Source: Brienomyrus brachyistius
Taxonomy: Eukaryota; Chordata; Actinopteri; Osteoglossiformes; Mormyridae
Length of the DNA: 64,000 bases
Assembly (NCBI RefSeq): GCF_023856365.1
Contig: NW_026042712.1
Location: 1 to 64,000 of the forward strand
Direction of reading: 5' to 3'
In this document: in pieces, positions 21,594 to 31,132 of the stretch
How positions within the stretch are numbered: the stretch's first letter is position 1
Layout: every line of letters starts with the position of its first letter
Notes under the pieces: model-generated
The model's input: only the letters and a program-made list of their open reading frames with translations
Told to the model about the DNA's origin: nothing
Databases searched by the model: none
Made by a program: the position numbers and the translations under genes

Positions 21594-21722
21594 CAGAAAT
21601 GTCATCATACACGATGTGAGGGTGAGACTGCAGACACACTGTGTGCTGCATACAGAGGGTCTGACCTCAGGCCTTTGTGTCAGTTGTTATTATGTTTGAT
21701 TTGTGATTCTCACCTGGAGGCC
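21594..21722 (-). pseudogene. Inverted leader exon, unit 2, split by a retrotransposon (proximal part)
   Basis: Same inverted repeat as in unit 1. The exon copy is interrupted within its last bases: 21714-21722 is the donor-side end, and the remainder resumes at 25540-25562 beyond the LTR element. The 5-bp AGGCC target duplication is taken from the exon. Confidence 0.75.
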
Positions 21723-22516
21723 TGTAAGGGAGAGGATTCCCTTACTATTTTATTGTAATTGATAGTATGTTAGTGATACACTCTTTCTTTATTTTAATAA
21801 ATAGTATTTTATTTAGCATTGTACTTTACCCAGGGATTTGCATAGGAGAACAGTGGCATACAGGGGTTTGCTGGTTGATTGGATCTTGAAGTCAGTTGGT
21901 GGCCTTGGTTCAGATCCTGCGCAGTGCCTCCTCATCAAGGAAGGTGGTGGGGTCTGTGAAAAGGAATGGTGATTGAGGGAGAATAAGGTCACCAGTAAGA
22001 ACAATTGATGCAAAGAACTGATTGTAAGATGTGGTTACTCACCTTTCTTCTTGTGTTTCTCCAAGGTGTTTGGGCAAATATGTCCCCTGGGTCCAGACAC
22101 CATTTAAAGGTTCCAGGAGAGACCAGGGCTTAAGGGAGAGTGGGGAATCTGTTGTGCTGGGGATTTTGGGTTTTATAATATGGGGTTTGTGTAAGATTAA
22201 AGAGGGAGATATGTATTAATATGAATGTTAAATGTAGTTAAGTATATATGTAGGTTGATGTGTTGTGTATTATGGTGGAAGGGGGGAATTTAAGAAACTA
22301 CCTGTGAGTGGAAGAATGGTTTGGTCGGTGACAGCTGGAAGTATTTAAGGCTGCCAGTTGTCAGAGGGTTTTCTCTGTTCTTCTGTTGTGTTGTAAAGAT
22401 GCTAGATGTGAAGTTCTTGTAGGAAGAGCTGCATGGAAAATAAAGATGTGTTGTTCCACTGCATTTGGGGAAGTCTTCTCACTGTAAATCCAGCCGCTGC
22501 AGGTCTCCATATGACA
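21723..22516 (+). repeat. 5' LTR of the unit-2 retrotransposon
   Basis: Starts TGTAAGGG and ends ATATGACA. It differs from the 3' LTR at one visible base (A at 22111 where the 3' LTR has G). An AATAAA (22439-22444) followed by TGTGTTGTTCC fits the R/polyadenylation region. A short TATTTAAGG at about 22341 may serve as a TATA-like box. Confidence 0.92.
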
Positions 22517-22534
22517 AGTGGTGTCAGAAGTGTG
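22517..22534 (+). promoter_or_regulatory. Primer-binding site
   Basis: TGGTGTCAGAAGTGTG begins two bases after the 5' LTR. It is complementary to a tRNA 3' end of the form ...CTTCTGACACCA, most like tRNA-Leu. The tRNA assignment is from memory. Confidence 0.6.
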
Positions 22535-22556
22535 TCGTCCATGCCACAGTGAGAGG

Positions 22557-24428
22557 ATGATGACAAGAGGTGGAAGAAAGCCAGGTCAAGAGGAGCAGCC
22601 TGATGAAGGAGTTGGAGCTTCATCTGAGCTAGAGGCCATAGCAGCAGCAAGCTCTGAAGACAAATGGGAGGAGCTGACGGGGATGGTGAAATCCCTGGTT
22701 AGGTCTCAAGCAGCCAGAGACCAGAGGTGGGAGAAAGATTGGTCACGTCAGGAGCAAAGGTGGAAAAGTATACAGCACCAATTTCAGCAAATACAGCTAC
22801 AAGTTAATGCGGTAATTGATAAGCCGGAGCCATCAGAGGTGCCAGTACCCTGTACAACGTCTGAAGAGCAGGAACAGGCAGTTAATAGTGAAGAAGTGCA
22901 AGTGGCCCATGGGTCTAGGTCTTCAATTAAACCTAAACTGTTCCCTCTGTCACCAGAAGAGGATATTGAACATTTTCTGACCACGTTTGAAAGGATGGCA
23001 AACGTGTGTCGATGGCCCAGAGATGAGTGGGCTATTCGTTTGGTCCCTTTGTTGACAGGTAAAGCTCGTACAGCTTACATTCTTATGGACTTAATTGATT
23101 CTGAGGACTATGATAAAGTGAAGGAAGCAATCTTGGCAAAATATGAGATCACTGCGGACACCTATAGACGCCGCTTCAGATCCCTGAAAGTTGAAGCAGG
23201 TGAGACGCCACGTGAACTGTATGTAAGGTTGAAAGACTTGTTTGTAAGATGGATTAAACCTGAAAAATTGACTGTAGAAGAAATATCTGAGCAGATAATT
23301 CTGGAGCAGTTTTTGAGAATGGTTAATCCAGAGCTGGAGATCTGGATACGTGAGCGTGACCCGAGGACGGCAAAGGAAGCAGCCAGCCTCGCGGAGGTTT
23401 TCACTGCAGCTAGAAAGGGAAGCAGGAGCATCCATTTCAGCCGGGAGACCCACTATGCCCAATCAAGTAAGTCCATTGGGGGTGAACAGGGGTCTGGTCA
23501 AATGCAGGCTAGGGATTTTTCTAGCTCTAGGCAGTTTCCTTCCAATAGACCTTATAATGTGAAGAAATCCTTTAAATCTTCAGTTCAGGATATTGAATGT
23601 TATCATTGTCATAATTTTGGTCATACACAACAATTTTGTCCGGCCCTTAAGTCAAAACCATCTCTTTTGTGTGCAGTTCCAAGGCCAGCTGTAGAGCCGG
23701 TAGGAAAGGAAGCTTGTACTGTCCCTGTGTTAATTAATGGGCGAAAAGAAGAAGCATTGCTTGACTCTGGCTGTTTTCAAACGTTAGTACATTCTAGCAT
23801 AATTTCAGGAGAAAAGTTAAGTGGGGGGGGGACTACGATAAGGTGTGTGCATGGAGATGAATATAGGTATCCCACTGCGGAGGTTTACCTGACGGTGGGA
23901 GGGCAGACCTACTTGTTAGTGGTAGCTGTGGTTCCCAGTTTGCCATATTCAGTAATACTTGGTAATGACATTCCCACTCTTTTTGATCTGATATATCAGT
24001 CAGATTATGGCCCTCAGGGGAGTAGTGAGAAAGATATTCAAGGCTCAGGTGATGAAGCTGGAGGTTTACTTCCTCTAGATGGGACAGTTGATTCACGGAA
24101 ATCCTGTCATGTAGTTACAAGAGCACAAAGGGCAAAGGAAATGATGCGAGAGCTACCTTTTTTTGAGGACTCTCTGGAGATGGAGCCAGGAAAGATTAGG
24201 AAGTCGAGGGCTCAGAAGAGAAGGGCTCAGCCCCCAACAAAGTACGGTGGACAGAAGAATGTGAGCAAGCATTTAGAGATCTCAAGGAAGCAGTTTGCAC
24301 ATATCCAGTCCTACACAGTCCAGACTTCAATAGGCCATTCATCTTGCAAACGGATGCTTCAGGAGTGGGCCTTGGAGCAGTTCTTCAGCAAGAGGTGGAT
24401 GGTGAAAGAAGGCCTGTGGTGTTTCTGA
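22557..24428 (+). CDS. Gag-protease polyprotein with SCAN-like capsid (retrotransposon)
   Basis: The frame is open from just after the LTR; the first ATG is at 22557, inside GAGAGGATGATG. Residues ~1-120 are charged and Gln-rich. Residues ~195-285 match the SCAN/retroviral-capsid C-terminal fold (R-E-L-Y-V-R-L-K-D-L-F, then E-Q-I-I-L-E-Q-F-L-R). A CCHC knuckle, C-x2-C-x4-H-x4-C, starts at residue 348 and would bind RNA. A retropepsin follows, with L-L-D-S-G at residue ~403 and V-I-L-G-N-D near 470. After residue ~555 the frame runs out of phase through the RNase H sequence, so the C-terminus is not native. The protein would form particles and process itself, but it lacks polymerase and integrase. 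Confidence 0.88.
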   Translation: MMTRGGRKPGQEEQPDEGVGASSELEAIAAASSEDKWEELTGMVKSLVRSQAARDQRWEKDWSRQEQRWKSIQHQFQQIQLQVNAVIDKPEPSEVPVPCTTSEEQEQAVNSEEVQVAHGSRSSIKPKLFPLSPEEDIEHFLTTFERMANVCRWPRDEWAIRLVPLLTGKARTAYILMDLIDSEDYDKVKEAILAKYEITADTYRRRFRSLKVEAGETPRELYVRLKDLFVRWIKPEKLTVEEISEQIILEQFLRMVNPELEIWIRERDPRTAKEAASLAEVFTAARKGSRSIHFSRETHYAQSSKSIGGEQGSGQMQARDFSSSRQFPSNRPYNVKKSFKSSVQDIECYHCHNFGHTQQFCPALKSKPSLLCAVPRPAVEPVGKEACTVPVLINGRKEEALLDSGCFQTLVHSSIISGEKLSGGGTTIRCVHGDEYRYPTAEVYLTVGGQTYLLVVAVVPSLPYSVILGNDIPTLFDLIYQSDYGPQGSSEKDIQGSGDEAGGLLPLDGTVDSRKSCHVVTRAQRAKEMMRELPFFEDSLEMEPGKIRKSRAQKRRAQPPTKYGGQKNVSKHLEISRKQFAHIQSYTVQTSIGHSSCKRMLQEWALEQFFSKRWMVKEGLWCF

Positions 24429-24709
24429 GTCGGAAACTACTGGACAGGGAGACGAGGTATTCGACGGTGGAGAAAGAGTGTTTGGCCATGAAATGGGCTG
24501 TTGAGGCCTTGAGGTATTATCTTCTGGGACGTCATTTCACCCTAGAGACGGATCATCGCGCTCTCCAGTGGTTGAACCGCATGAGGGATGCAAATGTTCG
24601 CATTGCAGGATGGTACCTGGCTTTGCAGCCTTATGACTTTACGGTCCAGTATAGGCCAGGGAAGTCAAATGTGGTTGCTGATTGTTTATCTAGGATGACA
24701 GAGGACTGA
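24248..24709 (+). pseudogene. RNase H fragment of the retrotransposon
   Basis: In a frame different from gag-protease, 24248-24709 encodes the end of the reverse-transcriptase connection (W-T-E-E-C-E-Q-A-F) and a complete Gypsy-type RNase H. All four catalytic acids are visible: L-Q-T-D-A-S, E-K-E-C-L-A, T-D-H-R-A-L and V-A-D-C-L-S-R. It ends with TGA at 24707-24709, only 31 bp before the 3' LTR. The upstream polymerase palm is missing; the deletion joint lies near 24225-24245. No start codon precedes it, so it is probably not translated alone. Confidence 0.88.
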
Positions 24710-24723
24710 GGTGCTCGCGCTTA

Positions 24724-24740
24724 AGAGAGGGGGGAGGAAA
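24724..24740 (+). promoter_or_regulatory. Polypurine tract
   Basis: Purine run AGAGAGGGGGGAGGAAA immediately before the 3' LTR, the usual plus-strand primer of LTR elements. Confidence 0.85.
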
Positions 24741-25534
24741 TGTAAGGGAGAGGATTCCCTTACTATTTTATTGTAATTGATAGTATGTTAGTGATACACT
24801 CTTTCTTTATTTTAATAAATAGTATTTTATTTAGCATTGTACTTTACCCAGGGATTTGCATAGGAGAACAGTGGCATACAGGGGTTTGCTGGTTGATTGG
24901 ATCTTGAAGTCAGTTGGTGGCCTTGGTTCAGATCCTGCGCAGTGCCTCCTCATCAAGGAAGGTGGTGGGGTCTGTGAAAAGGAATGGTGATTGAGGGAGA
25001 ATAAGGTCACCAGTAAGAACAATTGATGCAAAGAACTGATTGTAAGATGTGGTTACTCACCTTTCTTCTTGTGTTTCTCCAAGGTGTTTGGGCAAATATG
25101 TCCCCTGGGTCCAGACACCATTTAAAGGTTCCGGGAGAGACCAGGGCTTAAGGGAGAGTGGGGAATCTGTTGTGCTGGGGATTTTGGGTTTTATAATATG
25201 GGGTTTGTGTAAGATTAAAGAGGGAGATATGTATTAATATGAATGTTAAATGTAGTTAAGTATATATGTAGGTTGATGTGTTGTGTATTATGGTGGAAGG
25301 GGGGAATTTAAGAAACTACCTGTGAGTGGAAGAATGGTTTGGTCGGTGACAGCTGGAAGTATTTAAGGCTGCCAGTTGTCAGAGGGTTTTCTCTGTTCTT
25401 CTGTTGTGTTGTAAAGATGCTAGATGTGAAGTTCTTGTAGGAAGAGCTGCATGGAAAATAAAGATGTGTTGTTCCACTGCATTTGGGGAAGTCTTCTCAC
25501 TGTAAATCCAGCCGCTGCAGGTCTCCATATGACA
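24741..25534 (+). repeat. 3' LTR of the unit-2 retrotransposon
   Basis: 794 bp, TG...CA ends, nearly identical to the 5' LTR. AGGCC follows at 25535-25539. Confidence 0.92.
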
Positions 25535-25539
25535 AGGCC

Positions 25540-25562
25540 CATCAGCGGATGAAGAGGAGCAT
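25540..25562 (-). pseudogene. Inverted leader exon, unit 2 (distal part with ATG)
   Basis: Remainder of the inverted leader exon on the far side of the LTR retrotransposon. It has the same 8-nt internal loss as in units 1 and 3. It was already dead before the insertion. Confidence 0.7.
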
Positions 25563-25912
25563 CAGAGGAGCCTTATGTGTGTCTCACTGACCTCAGATCT
25601 GCGCAGACTGGCACTTACTTCCTGATTCTCCATAACTTTGCTGTTTCTCTGTCTTTATCTGTTACTCAGGAGTCCTGAAGTCCAATGAAAAATCCGCTTT
25701 CTCCTGTCTATTTGGCTGATACAAGTTCTGCTCACTTCTGCTTGGGTTGCATGGATCACCAGCCACTTGTCACCAACTAACAGACCACAGCCTACCTAAC
25801 CAATGTCATAACTGGTGCACCTAGGTATAAAATCTCACTTGGAGTCTCACTGTCTCCAAAAAAGGTCACTGTCTGGAACCCCATGGAACCACATTTTTGA
25901 TTCCTTAGACAA

Positions 25913-26170
25913 GAGCATCCTGAGCAGCTGCATCACGGTCTGAATTGGGAACTGCCTCGCCTCAGATCATAAGACCAGCGGATAGTGAGGATAGCTGAGA
26001 AGATTATTAGAGTCTCTCTCCCCTCCATCATGGACATTCACATCACACGCTCCATCCGCAAAGCCACCAACATTGTGGATGACCGCACCCACCCCTCACA
26101 TAATCTTTTCACTCTGGCATCTGGAAAAGCATTTAGGCCTCCACAACCAGACTCAGAAACATGGCGCCTG
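25913..26170 (+). mobile_element. LINE 3'-end fragment, unit 2
   Basis: Copy of the unit-1 fragment with the same 5' truncation point. It is a relic with no intact reading frame across its length. Confidence 0.6.
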
Positions 26171-26224
26171 ACTACTGAACTCTCAGGGACTGATCTGATA
26201 CCACACACAACACACACACACATA

Positions 26225-26815
26225 CAGCTGTGTAATCATATCTTCGTGGGGACTCTCCATTCATTTCTATGGGGAAAACTGTAATCCCAACATGACAACT
26301 TTAACCCCTACCAACCCCTAACCTTAACCATATGTAACCAAACCAAATACAAGACTTTTGGCATTTTTAGTTTTTTGACTGTATTTACAGATCTTTGTGA
26401 GTACCTGAAAATGCCCCCCAAAACATCAAAATAACGGGGTTTTTGTCACATTGTGGGGGACATTTGGTCCCCACAATGTAATATACACCTACTCCACACA
26501 CACACACACACAGATTAGGTATTTGAATCTTTGTGGGGATTCTCCATTCATTTGTATGGGCGTAACCCCAATCCTAACTATGGCAACCTTAAACATTGCA
26601 GTAGTTACCAAGCAGTAACAGTAAGCAACCAAACAAAATGCAAGACTTTTTGAATTATTCATTTGACTGCATTCACAGAATTTAATAAAATTCAGTATCT
26701 TACTTTCGGGACCGAAAACATGTCCCTACAAAGTCAAAATAACATGTTTTTATAGCACTATGTACATAACCACCCACCCAAACGCGCGCACACACACACA
26801 GAAACAGGCCTACCT
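26225..26815. repeat. Two tandem divergent fish repeats with CA microsatellites, unit 2
   Basis: Copy of the unit-1 pair, with shorter (CA)n tracts at about 26496-26511 and 26789-26800. Confidence 0.7.
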
Positions 26816-27972
26816 ACAGTATACCCTCCATAGATTCCTGAATGAAATATCTGTAAAGCAGTTATTATGGCATGGCGTTTGGTTTGAACATGCAGTTTTT
26901 AAGAATATTGCGCTAATTCTAAACGAAAGACTGCACTAATTCTAAAATGGCTATATAAGAACTTTATTTACCATTAAATAAATTATAAATCAAACCAAAA
27001 TTTAGTCTCTCAAAAAACTTGTATATGACATATCTTTGTTCACATTATGAGAAATTAAAAACACCAGGACACAGAATGTGAATAACAAGAACTATAGTGT
27101 TCTTTCTCAAAAGCGGACCTACCAACGTGGCTAAAATGCTAATTGCGTTCACCAGCTATGGAAAAAAAACACCGGGGCACCCCAAACATCGCGGGATTAC
27201 GCATTACCGTAATACTGCATAGCAAAGACATAATGTCATAAAAAATTACAGTCAGTATTTATAGACAGAACTGCGTGGTTTCCCATTGACAAGTAGATAC
27301 ATGGTTTACGGCTTGAAGGCGGTCAGATCAACAAATCCAATCACGCTCAGCCAAAACAAGCACGAGCTAAACATACTACTTTTGATTGGTTCACCTTCAA
27401 ATTCGTCCCGCCCTGACAATTAATTCTCGTTTTCATTCGTTGAAAATGGCGTCAGTACATATCTTCATCCTTTCGACCAATGAAAAATTTCGCTGGTTTC
27501 CATAGAAACAAAATCAGTGCAGTTTGAACATAAACTTTCTGACAGAGCGATGGCGCAGCGGTGAGAAGCATCTCTTCGTATGTTTCTTGCTATTTCTTCA
27601 GATTATGTTTTGTTAGCATAGTTAATTTTATATTTCATTTTATGTCGTGATATAGTTCATGCAAATATTGCCGCAAAATATAATTGAAATATATTTAAAA
27701 TTAGTAGCTTAAACTGTAGATGCTGTGGCCATTTTTCGTAATGTGATTGTTTATATTTAAAGTGTAAGAGAAAATAATTGTGTTAAACTTAAAAACAATA
27801 AGCCTTATGGTTGATATGATTGGTTTTACTCATCCGGTCTGTCGTAATGCGTTTCATCTGAAGATGTTATTCTGAAAAGAGCCCCTATACGTTTACTTTT
27901 TAAATGTCCCATGTTGTTGAAGTAAGATTAACCGTTTGCTGGGTTCATTACCATGGCGATGTTATAACGTAC

Positions 27973-28178
27973 CGAAGCAGCGTCCTGATTTCGCCAGCGT
28001 TACTGTATAGGTTGTGAAACAGTTTTAGCAATTTGGCCGCTTCTATCGGAGTAGCCTCGATGCCACGAGCAGCCAATGAAGGCTCCATCCCTTTCCATAG
28101 GCATTCTTGGTGAATAGCATTTAGCAAATGTCTGGAATACGTTGAAAATTCACAGTGTCTAGTTTGGCTTTGAGAGTA
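27973..28178 (-). CDS. Unidentified candidate exon on the minus strand, unit 2
   Basis: Copy of the unit-1 candidate with the same donor. It differs by one silent Tyr codon change and one Val-to-Glu change near the upstream edge, which may be intronic. Confidence 0.4.
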
Positions 28179-29599
28179 TCACAGACGGCTAGTTAATTAT
28201 GTTAACCAGAATGAAAATTCCGAAAGCTGTTTCCTGGACCAACGACCAGCACTGGGGAGCCTGGGACCTGTGGGACGAGGTGATCGACTGGGGAGAGAGG
28301 AAAGGTTTGGAGGAGTGCTCACCAGCGACACCCCCCACTGTCCAGGCTGGGGAGGTTATGGGGGGACTGGGAGGTGTGACTGACTGGTGTAAGGGAGGGG
28401 AGGGTGTGAGAGTGATAGGCAATGCTGGCATTGTTTCTGAGACTCTTCAGAGAGGAAACTGGCGGTGTAGAGATAGATGTGGGTCTGGTATAGATAGAAG
28501 ATGTAGAAGTGGTGGAAAATTAATATTAAAGTTGAGCTTGTAGAGCTCTTGACACAGAGAAGAGCCAAAATACAAGGAAGATGAAGCTGTGGTTCTTCTG
28601 CTGCTGTTTGGGGAACATTAAATGTTTGAAACAGTATCAAAGATAATGAATTAAGTGTGCTAAATTTTGAGATGTATAGTGGAATGTTTATTAACAATTG
28701 TTAATGTGGCGCCCCTGAACCCCCTCGGTTGGCCGCCCCTGCCGGTTGTGTGGGGTCGGGGATGAGGACTAATCGGGGCCAGTCGGGGATCTGGCCCCGG
28801 TGCCGGGGGGGGCCCACTCCTGCACGCCCTTATTGCTCCCCTGGGCCGGACACCACATTTCATACAACACTAGGGCTTTGAGGGGCAGTGGGGAGGTTTT
28901 ACTAGCACATTAGCACTAGATTTGCCGAGTTTTTATTCTCTGCTGAGAGTCCCAAGGTGTTTGTCACCCCTGCTGTGATTTTCGCAGGTCTTCAGCCCCA
29001 TCCTCCTCCTGCTTTTGTTGTGCAAACACACCCATTACCTGTGAGGCCTGGCACATTTGCATTTTTTACTCAGAGTAGCTCAAATCCAAGGCAGACTAAA
29101 CCTCTGTGTGTGACATGGAAACCTTCACAAAAGTCTGCCATATCTATACCAAATATCCCACACACTGACTGACCTGCAAATATGAAAGACGCACATTCAC
29201 AAAATATATGGAAACACAAGTCTGTGTTATTTATAAAACAAATTGAGTGAAAATAGAATGAAAAGTTGCTAATAGAATGAAATGAATAAAATGAAAACAT
29301 GCTAACACTTCAGTCTCCAATGCATGTTTGTATATAAATGTCATAAGCTGAGTGAAGTCATGGTCCATGGTTTCTGACATGCTCATACACATACAGAATA
29401 AAATGTCATTTCATTTTCATTGGCCATCACTGAATTATAACACCAAAAGTGAATTTTGTTTTTGTGTGATCTCTCCAGCTTTGCATGTTTGGATGTTCAT
29501 GTAAAAATTGATGTATCCGTGCCTCAGTTCCAGGTTCATCTCTTCATCATCTTTCTGCCTTTTGTCTCAGTGGTTACTGTCCCACACAGTCTGTCTATC

Positions 29600-30037
29600 T
29601 TTCAAAGTCTGTGTTTGCAGCGTTTGAAAACCCAGTGACCATCATCCCTGTATTTGGCAATGGAGTTCCTTGGCTAGAAGAATCGGAAACAATCTTCTTT
29701 TTCCTTTCCACCCTGTAGATGCTTTGTACAGAACGTAGGCATTCACCGCCACCAAGTCCAGCATGTTGTAAAACACAGCTACTGGCCACTTGCTTGTTGC
29801 TGCTCGTACTGAATACATGCGCGCCATTCTAAACACTGACGTGGAGAATTCCTCTCCTTGTGCAGTGTCCTTTGCCAATGGAGGAAGTTCACGGCAAACG
29901 TTATTCACCATGCCCAGTAAAGTGAAGCAGTCTGTGTGACAGTGACAGTGAGGTGAAGAAATTGTCCGTTGTGACATTTCTCCCGTCATCCAGAAATGGC
30001 TCCATCAGACTCATGACCACGTTCTCTGCCAGCCTTC
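29600..30037 (-). pseudogene. piggyBac transposase, inverted partial copy, unit 2
   Basis: The minus strand repeats the 3' part of the plus copy: the M-E-P-F-L-D-D-G-R-N-V-T-T-D-N block near 29975-30037, then a W-P-V-A-V-F-Y-N-M block, then a decayed finger with Cys replaced by Tyr and Phe. It is head-to-head with the plus copy at about 30038. Internal stretches are deleted relative to the plus copy. Non-functional. Confidence 0.8.
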
Positions 30038-30039
30038 AC

Positions 30040-31132
30040 CAAGAACTGTGCTGAAAGTTTCACTCCAGGAGAAAACATGAACATAGATGTACAGCTGTTC
30101 TCGACCAAGGTTCATTGTCCATGCAGTATATCGCATCCAAGCCGGACAAATTTGGGATCAAGTTCTGGATGGCCACGGATTTGGAGACCAAATACGTCTG
30201 CAACATGTCCCCTAACTTGGGAAAGGACCCCAGTCACCAGAAAAGGGAGAGGCTGGCAGAGAACATGGTCATGAGTCTGATGGAGCCATTTCTGGATGAC
30301 GGGAGAAATGTCACAACGGACAATTTCTTCACCTCACTGGCACTGTCACACAGACTGCTTCAGCGCAAAACAACACTACTGAGCACAGGGAATAAAGTTT
30401 GGTATGAACTTCCTCCAATTTCAAAGGACACTGCACAGCAAGAGGAATTCTCCGCGTCAGTGCTTAGAAGTGGCAGTGTCTCCTTGACAATTTATGCACC
30501 TAAAAAAACAAGATTGTGTGTGTTCTGAGTTCTTTGGACCAAGATGTGGCGATCTGTGAAGGCAGAAAGAGGAAACCCAACACGATAACAGACTATAACC
30601 ACATGAAGGTATGTGAATGTGTGTATAATTTTACATCAGTGCTACAATGTTTTCTGATATGTACTATACAGGCCTATATAGAAAGAAGGTAGAAAAAAAG
30701 CAAATACACTCATGACTCTCTCTCTCTCCGCTGTTATAGTGTGGTGTAAATGTGTTGGACCAAATGGCGCGCATGTATTTCGTAAGAGCAGCAACATGCA
30801 GGTGGCCAGTAGCTGTATTTTACAACATGCTGGACCTGGTGGTGGCAAATTCCTACGTTCTGTACAAGGCATGTACAGGGTGGGAAGGCAAAAGAAGATT
30901 ATTTTTGAGTCATCTAGCCAAGGAACTCTATTGCCAATTTATGCCACAAAAGGCTATGGGGACAGAGGAAGGCTGCTGCTGTGCCAGGACTTGTATGGAC
31001 AACTCAGTGTCAGGTACAGGAGAACTGCAACAGAAACCGCAGCAGGTTTACCAGTGCAAAGTGTTACAAATTCACTTGCGCCAAATGCAGGGATGATGGT
31101 CACTGGGTCTGCAAACACTGCAAAGTTTGAAA
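30040..31132 (+). pseudogene. piggyBac transposase, broken, unit 2 (plus copy)
   Basis: Encodes the catalytic middle and C-terminus of a piggyBac (DDE_Tnp_1_7-type) transposase in several frames. Visible blocks are T-P-G-E-N-M-N-I-D-V-Q-L (first catalytic Asp region), K-P-D-K-F-G-I-K-F-W-M-A-T-D (second Asp), R-N-V-T-T-D-N-F-F-T-S (third Asp), the R-W-P-V-A-V-F-Y-N block, and a C-terminal Cys/His-rich finger ending C-K-H-C-K-V before the stop at 31130-31132. The N-terminal third is missing, and frameshifts separate the blocks (for example near 30120 and after 30480). The enzyme would cut and paste DNA, but this copy cannot make a full protein. Confidence 0.85.

Larger units (their letters stand above)
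21718..25539 (+). mobile_element. Gmr1-like LTR retrotransposon, internally deleted, unit 2 only
   Basis: Two 794-bp LTRs (21723-22516 and 24741-25534) enclose 2,224 bp, and AGGCC is duplicated at both flanks (21718-21722, 25535-25539). Units 1 and 3 show the empty site. Inside are a primer-binding site, a gag-protease frame and an RNase H fragment. Reverse transcriptase and integrase are missing. A gag with a SCAN-like capsid and an RNase H that ends next to the polypurine tract both match the Gmr1-like Gypsy lineage, in which integrase precedes reverse transcriptase. With LTRs differing at one base by eye, the insertion is very young and needed enzymes supplied in trans. Confidence 0.9.

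Noticed and set aside
22402..22650. Minus-strand open frame overlapping LTR end and gag start
   Set aside because: Shadow of the gag frame and LTR on the other strand.
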